Part shown: positions 59,154 to 64,000 of the stretch, one piece after another
Layout of the letters: each line of letters begins with the position of its first letter
Numbering within the stretch: position 1 is the first letter of the stretch
Assembly: GCA_964411125.1 (NCBI GenBank)
Contig: CAYPJU010000017.1
Location: 28,640-92,639 of the forward strand
Origin: JBFIHF01 sp964411125
GTDB lineage: Bacteria; Myxococcota_A; Bradymonadia; Bradymonadales; Bradymonadaceae
DNA: 64,000 bases
Reading direction: 5' to 3'
Position numbers and translations under genes: made by a program
Notes under the pieces: generated by a model
Told to the model about the DNA's origin: nothing
Database searches by the model: none
Seen by the model: the letters and a program-made list of their open reading frames with translations, nothing else

Positions 59154-60875
59154 GTGCGACGCCTCTCGACACTCCTAATCCTGGCTTCACTCACCGCATG
59201 TGACGGTCTGACGTACGACCTCGACGGGGTGCCGTTTCAGGAAGCTGGCGGCGATACCGAGACCGTGGAGCCCGACGGCGGACGACCCGACGTCGGTGAC
59301 ATGCCGCGAGACATGGTGCTGGACCAGGGCGACCTCGGCGAGACGCCTGACGTCGGCGACGTCGGCCCGGACGACGCAGGGGATGCCGCCGACGCAGCGG
59401 ACGCCAGCGACGCGGCCGATGCCAGCGATGCGGCCGACACCGGAGACACCACCGATTCGGACAATGACGGGATCCGCGACGTCGACGACAACTGTCCGCT
59501 CGTCGGTAATCCGGATCAGCTCGACCTGGACGGCGACGAGATCGGCGACGCCTGTGATGGGGACATCGATGGGGACGGCGCGCCGAATGCGTCGGACAAC
59601 TGCCCGGAAGAGCCGAACGCCGACCAGGCCAACCTCGACGGAGACTCCGACGGGGACGCCTGCGACACCGACATCGACGGGGACGGCGTCCCCAACGACA
59701 CCGACAACTGCCCCCTCGTCTCCAATCCGGGCCAGGAAAACACCGACGGCGTCGGTGAGGGAGACGCGTGCGAGGGGGACAGGGACGGGGACGGTACCCT
59801 CGACTCCGAGGACAACTGCCCCTCCACGCCGAACCCGAACCAGGAAGACGCCGACGGCGACGACATCGGCGACGTTTGCGACATGGACCGCGACGGCGAC
59901 GGATTCACCAACCCCGTCGACAATTGCCCGGACGTCGCGAACGTCGACCAGGACGACGCGGACGGTGATGGCGCGGGGGACGCGTGCGACGACGACGACG
60001 ACGACGACGGGATTTTGGACACCGTCGACAACTGCCCCACCGACGCGAACCCGGACCAGGCCGACTTCGACGGTGACGACGTCGGCGACGTCTGCGACGA
60101 CAGCGACGGCGATGGGGTCTTCGACGCGGTCGACAACTGCCCTGCCGATTCCAACGGCCTCCAGGTCGACACGGACGGCGATGGAGACGGCGACGTGTGC
60201 GACGACGACGACGACGACGACGGCGTGGTCGATCTCGACGACAACTGTCCCCTCGTAGTGAACACGTGTCAGTGGGATGCCGAGGGGGACGGACTCGGCA
60301 ACTCCTGCGACGACGACGACGACGATGACGGAGTGCTCGACGTCGACGACAACTGCCGGTACACGGCGAACGCAAACCAGACCGATACCGACCAGGACGG
60401 GGAGGGGGACGCCTGTGACACCAGCGGGGCGATGTGCAACACCACCACCACCGCATTGCAAGGGGGATGCGACCCGCTCCTGCAGGATTGTCCCGACTGT
60501 GAGACGTGCAACATCGTCGCGACCCGGATCACCGGTGGCCGACCCTCGGAATTCAAGAAATCGTGCGCTCCGATCGACCCGAACTTCACGTTCGACCTGG
60601 CCGAGGGCGAAGCGTGTACGTCGCAAGGTACGGAGAAGTGCCAGCCCGGCCTGACGTGCCGAAGCTTCAAATGCGTCAAGTACTGCCGGCTCGTCGACAG
60701 CAGCGGCTGCTCGCCGACCCAGACCTGCGTCCCATTCACCGGGCCGAACACCGAGATCGGCTACTGTGCCGCCACGAACGCGCAGTGCTGCGGGGTCAAC
60801 GGCCACGCTTGTAATTCCGATGGGGACTGCTGCGACGGGAACTGCGACGCCGGCACGTGCGCGTTTGCCCCCTGA
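59154..60875 (+). CDS. Lipoprotein with nine thrombospondin type-3 repeats
   Basis: The start is the GTG at 59154 (V-R-R-L-S-T-L-L-I-L), which gives a compact signal with lipobox L-T-A-C and the D-G-L-T-Y-D-L-D motif; a TTG at 59127 would add nine residues. There are 573 residues. After an Asp/Ala linker, nine D-N-C-containing thrombospondin type-3 units lie at about 100-422, dense in D-x-D-x-D-G calcium loops. The C-terminal 150 residues are Cys-rich (C-P-D-C-E-T-C, C-C-G-V-N-G-H-A-C). Calcium-dependent surface structure is likely. It starts 72 bp after the TPR gene. Confidence 0.83.
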   Translation: MRRLSTLLILASLTACDGLTYDLDGVPFQEAGGDTETVEPDGGRPDVGDMPRDMVLDQGDLGETPDVGDVGPDDAGDAADAADASDAADASDAADTGDTTDSDNDGIRDVDDNCPLVGNPDQLDLDGDEIGDACDGDIDGDGAPNASDNCPEEPNADQANLDGDSDGDACDTDIDGDGVPNDTDNCPLVSNPGQENTDGVGEGDACEGDRDGDGTLDSEDNCPSTPNPNQEDADGDDIGDVCDMDRDGDGFTNPVDNCPDVANVDQDDADGDGAGDACDDDDDDDGILDTVDNCPTDANPDQADFDGDDVGDVCDDSDGDGVFDAVDNCPADSNGLQVDTDGDGDGDVCDDDDDDDGVVDLDDNCPLVVNTCQWDAEGDGLGNSCDDDDDDDGVLDVDDNCRYTANANQTDTDQDGEGDACDTSGAMCNTTTTALQGGCDPLLQDCPDCETCNIVATRITGGRPSEFKKSCAPIDPNFTFDLAEGEACTSQGTEKCQPGLTCRSFKCVKYCRLVDSSGCSPTQTCVPFTGPNTEIGYCAATNAQCCGVNGHACNSDGDCCDGNCDAGTCAFAP

Positions 60876-60888
60876 AGAAACGGGACCC

Positions 60889-62892
60889 ATGAAGAACGTC
60901 CTGATCGTCGACGAAGACGTCTTCACGCGGAACGTCTTTGCGCAGACGTTGAGCCGCCGCGGGTTCGAAGTTTCGCACGCCTCGTCGTGCGCGGAGGCGC
61001 TCGAGCTCTTCCACGAAGCGGTGGAGCTGGTCGTCGTGGACGGTCTGCTCCCCGACGGCGACGCGGTCGAGCTGATCCGCGCCCTGCGCGGGGCGAGCGA
61101 CGAGGTCGCGATCGTCTTCCTCTCGTCGGTCTTCCGCGAGCCCGGAACCTCCTACGACACGCTGACAGAGGACCTACAGGTCGCGCTGGTCCTGCACAAA
61201 CCGATCTCTCCCGTCGAATTCTGCGCGCAGATCGAAAACGTCTTCGACATTTCGAACGACGAGGGCTGGTTTCCGGACACTGCGGACTTCTCCGTCATCG
61301 ACGAGGTCGAGGAGGCTCGACTCGCCTACCGGCAGACGCTCGGCGACAAGCTGCTGGAGCTGGAACGCCATCTCGAAGAAGTGCGCGACCGCAGCGAAGG
61401 GGTCGACGAGTCCCTCGCCTTCCTGGCGCTGCTCCGCGGCACCGCCTCGCGGTACGGCTTCTTCGAGGTCGCACGCGCGACCGGGCGTATCGAGTCGGCG
61501 CTCGTCCGCCTCGTGAGCCTGGAGATCCCCAACGTGAGGCTCGTGTGGACGGAGGTCTTCGACGCACTCGACGACGCCGTCGTCGCGAGCCGTTCCCTCC
61601 AACCGGAGAAGCTGGACCAGGTAGACGTCGAGGCGAGCGTGCTCGTGATCGACGACGACCCCGAGTTCTTGGAGCGGACGGAGAACTTCGGGCACGAGCA
61701 TCTGATCCGCGTCGTCACGGCGTCGACTCCGGCGGAAGCGATCGACAAGCTACGCGACCCGACGCTCGACGCGCTCCTCGTCGACGTCGAACTGCGGCCC
61801 GGGTTCGACACCTTCGAGTTCGTCCGCCGATTGCGAGAGAGGTCGCTCGCCCGCCGCCTGGCGCTCGGTTTCATCGCCGCACACGGCAAGGTGCCCGACC
61901 GCGTGATCGCGGCTCACCTGGGGGCGAGCGTCTTCGTCGAAAAGCCGCTCGACTCGTCGCAGTTCGCGGACGTCGTGCATCGACTGACCGCCGATCGGAC
62001 CTCCGAGCGGTCCGTCGTCGTCATCGTCGACGACGATCTGCAGTTCGTCGCGGAGACGACGGAGATCCTCGCCCGCGCCGGGATGACGCCCCATCACCTC
62101 GACGACTCGCGGGAAGTGATCGACAGCCTCGATACGCTCACCCCCGACGGCCTTGTCATCAACGTCTCGATGCCGGGAATCGGAGGGTTCGATTTGTGTC
62201 GGATGATCCGCGCCATCCCGCGCTGGCACGAGCTTCCGCTGCTGCTCGTCGGGGACCGCATGGACGCCGAGACCCGCATCGCCGCGTTCCGTGCCGGCGC
62301 CGACGACTACCTGTCGAAGCCGCCGCTGCGCGACGAACTCCTCGCGCGTCTCCACGTTCGGATGGAGCGGCTGCGCCTCCTGCGCGAACAGGCATCCATC
62401 GACATGCTGACGGGCCTCCTCACCCGCCGCGCCTTCATGCAGCGGATGACCGCGCGGCTCTCCGAGGTTCGAAGGTCGTCGCGGACGCTCGCGCTCGGCC
62501 TGATCGACCTCGATCACTTCAAGGATGTCAACGACACCTACGGTCACGTCGCCGGCGACCGCGTTCTCGCAGCGCTCGGTCGACTTCTCGCGCACCGATT
62601 CCGGATGGAAGACGTCCGTGGCCGGTGGGGCGGCGAGGAGTTCGTCGTGGCGCTTGTCGACGAAGATGTAGCTACGGCGGACAAAGTGCTGCAGCGCACT
62701 CTCGAGGAGTTTTCCGAGCTCGTCTTCGTCGGCGACCACGGTGAGAAGTTCAGCGTCACGTTCAGCGCGGGCATCTCGGTGTTTCCCGACGACGGGCACG
62801 ACTTCCGCGAGCTTCTGCAGCGCGCCGACAAACGGCTCTACGCCGCCAAAGCCGCCGGTCGAAACCGCGTGGTCTCGCAGGACTCTGGCTGA
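60889..62892 (+). CDS. Multi-receiver diguanylate cyclase (REC, HPt-like, REC, REC, GGDEF)
   Basis: This encodes 667 residues from ATG 60889. REC1 spans about 1-120, with the V-D-E-D acidic pair and V-V-V-D as phospho-acceptor. A helical HPt-like segment lies at about 145-235 (L-L-R-G-T-A-S-R-Y-G-F), where the usual phosphorylatable His is replaced by Ala180. REC2 starts at about 250 (V-I-D-D-D and L-L-V-D). REC3, at about 380-500, has the acidic D-D-D but reads L-V-I-N-V-S-M-P-G, with Asn425 where the acceptor Asp belongs. The GGDEF domain spans about 510-667, with the active motif G-G-E-E-F at 581-585; it should make cyclic di-GMP. It is cytoplasmic and follows the lipoprotein gene by 13 bp. 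Confidence 0.92.
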   Translation: MKNVLIVDEDVFTRNVFAQTLSRRGFEVSHASSCAEALELFHEAVELVVVDGLLPDGDAVELIRALRGASDEVAIVFLSSVFREPGTSYDTLTEDLQVALVLHKPISPVEFCAQIENVFDISNDEGWFPDTADFSVIDEVEEARLAYRQTLGDKLLELERHLEEVRDRSEGVDESLAFLALLRGTASRYGFFEVARATGRIESALVRLVSLEIPNVRLVWTEVFDALDDAVVASRSLQPEKLDQVDVEASVLVIDDDPEFLERTENFGHEHLIRVVTASTPAEAIDKLRDPTLDALLVDVELRPGFDTFEFVRRLRERSLARRLALGFIAAHGKVPDRVIAAHLGASVFVEKPLDSSQFADVVHRLTADRTSERSVVVIVDDDLQFVAETTEILARAGMTPHHLDDSREVIDSLDTLTPDGLVINVSMPGIGGFDLCRMIRAIPRWHELPLLLVGDRMDAETRIAAFRAGADDYLSKPPLRDELLARLHVRMERLRLLREQASIDMLTGLLTRRAFMQRMTARLSEVRRSSRTLALGLIDLDHFKDVNDTYGHVAGDRVLAALGRLLAHRFRMEDVRGRWGGEEFVVALVDEDVATADKVLQRTLEEFSELVFVGDHGEKFSVTFSAGISVFPDDGHDFRELLQRADKRLYAAKAAGRNRVVSQDSG

Positions 62893-63346
62893 CGCGCCTC
62901 GTCCCTCTTCCGTGGCGCGGTGCTCTGCCGCCGCGCATGAGGGTGGGAACTTTCGTTTCGTTTCGTGGCGCCGTCGTGCGTCGTAAAGCAGCTTCCCGCG
63001 ACACGAGGCAACGCGGAATGCGGACAATTCTCGGCCTCGGTGCCCACCGAAAGTCGCGCCACCAACAGACTCCGTGCCGCTGTACGAGAGATAGGTCGGC
63101 CACTGGCAAGTCGTGCCTCGGATTCCAGCCCCCCGAACGCGAGGTTCGGAAAAAAACACCCTCGCGATGGGCCGCATGAGACAAGGGCGATCGAGGCATC
63201 CTCCAAAAAGTTCGCAACGGACGGGCGCCGCTGCCGATAACTAGTACGTAGTCGCCGCCGTACCGTCGACCGGAGGGACGGACCTCCCGTTCGCGCGCGG
63301 AAGGTCCTGCGCGCCCTCCGGGCGACGCTCGGCGTCGGCTACCGAA

Positions 63347-63403
63347 GCCTATCGGTGACCAGTGGTCGCGGGGGTGGGGGGCGGCCACTGGTCGTCGATA
63401 GGC
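63347..63403. repeat. 19-bp inverted repeat with a G-rich 19-nt loop
   Basis: GCCTATCGGTGACCAGTGG (63347-63365) can pair along its whole length with 63385-63403, using two G-U type wobbles if transcribed from the plus strand. The loop holds runs of five and six G separated by one T. No T-tract follows, so it is not a simple terminator. Confidence 0.7.
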
Positions 63404-63412
63404 GGGCCCGCG

Positions 63413-63440
63413 GGGCGCGTGACCTTCGGGTCGCGCGCCC
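63413..63440 (+). repeat. 12-bp hairpin capped by a C(UUCG)G tetraloop
   Basis: GGGCGCGTGACC at 63413-63424 pairs with 63429-63440 (one G-U) and is closed by TTCG between C and G, the extra-stable RNA tetraloop context. The cap reads correctly on the plus strand; the complement would be a CGAA loop, which is less stabilising. Confidence 0.7.
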
Positions 63441-64000
63441 TACAGGCTCGAACCGAAGTACACGAAACGGAAACGCAGGACCAACGACTCTCAACCTCGA
63501 AGCAGGAGCTGCCTATGAAACAGAACCAGTGACGCGCCTCACCCCGGGCGATTGGGGGAGCCCCCACATATTGGGCTCGGTGCGTCGCAAGGGCCAGGGT
63601 TCCACCGAACCCACGCCCGATCTCCGGTTCCGAAACCGGTCGAGGCGATGGACGCCGCGCGAAGGCGGCCACCTCCGACGAAACGGACGGAACCACCGAC
63701 CAACCGGGGAGAGAACTCTCCCGGCCCCGGGATTCCAAGGCAAGGAAAACCCCACGGCCACGCGAGCGGGTCGGCATTGAATGGTGCGCGGCGAGAAAAT
63801 CGCCCCCGTCGCGTGGAAAGCCAGCCGCTCGGCCGGGGAGGACGATGCTGTCCGAATTTGGTCGACGAGGACGGCACCGCTCTGCCCGCGGCGGTGTCGT
63901 GCAACGCCGGTGCAGCCGCTGGGTGGGTATCCGCAAGTACGGCGACTCGCGGGTGCCAGAGATGCGCTGGCGCGCGCTGTCCGCTGCGCCGGCGTGACAC

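Larger units (their letters stand above)
62893..64000. ncRNA. Gene-free 1.1 kb with dense strong hairpins; possible structured RNA(s) of unknown class
   Basis: No reading frame here looks like a protein: compositions are Arg/Pro/Gly-rich and no family motif appears on either strand. Inverted repeats are unusually frequent and stable: 63272-63276 with 63283-63287 (GGAGG/CCTCC), a 19-bp stem at 63347-63403, a UUCG-capped 12-bp stem at 63413-63440, GGGTTC-CACC-GAACCC and CCGGTT-CCGA-AACCGG near 63600-63640, GGGAGA-GAAC-TCTCCC near 63710, GGCGA-GAAAA-TCGCC near 63790, and ACGGCACCGC/GCGGTGTCGT at 63871-63900. Several loops are purine-rich. I looked for RNase P, tmRNA, group I and group II landmarks and found none that hold up. 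Strand and boundaries are unknown, and it may continue beyond the window. Confidence 0.35.

Noticed and set aside
63133..63156. Hairpin followed by seven A residues as an intrinsic terminator
   Set aside because: A terminator needs T after the stem on the transcribed sense. Here the tract is A on plus, and on minus the T-run precedes the stem.
62838..63206. A 122-codon minus-strand frame after the GGDEF gene
   Set aside because: It overlaps the end of the cyclase gene antisense, has a composition like other shadows, and has no motif or ribosome-binding site.
63349..63936. A 195-codon minus-strand frame in the hairpin-rich region
   Set aside because: Arg/Pro/Ser-rich with no hydrophobic pattern or motif; it runs through several perfect inverted repeats.
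62893..64000. RNase P RNA, tmRNA, or group I/II intron identity for the terminal region
   Set aside because: I did not find GAGGAAAGUCC-type P4 sequence, a tmRNA-like TTCGA acceptor end, group I P/Q/R/S elements or a group II domain V. GTGCG at 63784 and CAACGACTC near 63483 are too short to count.

Overview
The window is high-GC DNA and looks like a chromosomal segment from a member of the Myxococcota (the former Deltaproteobacteria). Three things point there. C-terminal sorting tags of the MYXO-CTERM type end two proteins (43530-47969 and 29495-30565). DUF4215-type Cys-rich repeats and MopE-like motifs fill a 2,436-residue secreted protein. About fifteen lipoproteins have a lipobox cysteine, most of them followed by a disordered Asp/Pro/Ala/Gly linker. 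The acidic linkers and the Asn-Asn-Gly-Thr repeat lipoprotein resemble what I recall of Bradymonadia, but no rRNA or marker phylogeny is available here, so that is only a guess. I see no tRNA, rRNA, CRISPR array, transposase or phage structural module. Two 100-N scaffold gaps interrupt the sequence (11894-11993 and 43330-43429).

Layout. 0-2 kb: minus-strand operon of a BlaI-type repressor, an M56 membrane metallopeptidase and a truncated TolC-type outer-membrane channel, with a palindromic operator over a consensus -35 box. 2-6.8 kb: Cys-rich lipoprotein, small membrane protein, NhaR-like LysR regulator, pantothenate kinase and an RmlD-like reductase. 6.8-9.9 kb: translationally coupled pair of a tandem-duplicated D-Ala-D-Ala-ligase-like ATP-grasp protein and a DmpA-type P1 peptidase. 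9.9-12.8 kb: a lipoprotein with a caspase-like His/Cys dyad and a MauG/CcpA-type dihaem peroxidase broken by a gap. 13-24 kb: an integral membrane protein, two tandem tail-fibre-like secreted proteins, then mostly lipoproteins (Kelch, M19-like, BNR) and small unknowns. 24-33 kb: DUF4272-like protein, CNNM/CorC transporter, M64 peptidase, PDZ protein, Tat-lipoprotein intradiol dioxygenase, an operon of a MYXO-CTERM hydrolase with two duplicated beta-barrel proteins, an SDR enzyme and an NNGT-repeat lipoprotein.

33-43 kb: a six-IPT-domain lipoprotein diverges from a STAND-type ATPase with a DNA-binding-like C-terminus. Then comes a four-gene overlapping operon: DUF6918-like protein, recO, PfkB sugar kinase and 5'-nucleotidase. 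A 323-bp leader that can form alternative RNA hairpins precedes it. 43-56 kb: two giant surface proteins, divergently transcribed, of 1,479 and 2,436 residues. 55.5-62.9 kb: a same-strand cluster of lipoprotein, Ser/Thr kinase with PEGA domain, TPR protein, thrombospondin-type-3 lipoprotein and a three-receiver diguanylate cyclase in which one receiver and the HPt-like segment lack their phospho-acceptors. The last 1.1 kb carries no convincing gene but is dense with strong RNA-type hairpins, including a C(UUCG)G-capped 12-bp stem and a 19-bp stem.

Overall the segment is dominated by cell-surface biology: export, anchoring, adhesion-like repeats and envelope signalling, with a few housekeeping genes (coaA, recO) embedded. 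The least explained items are the 3'-terminal hairpin-rich region, the ATP-grasp/P1-peptidase pair, the tail-fibre-like pair and the switch-like leader in front of the recO operon.
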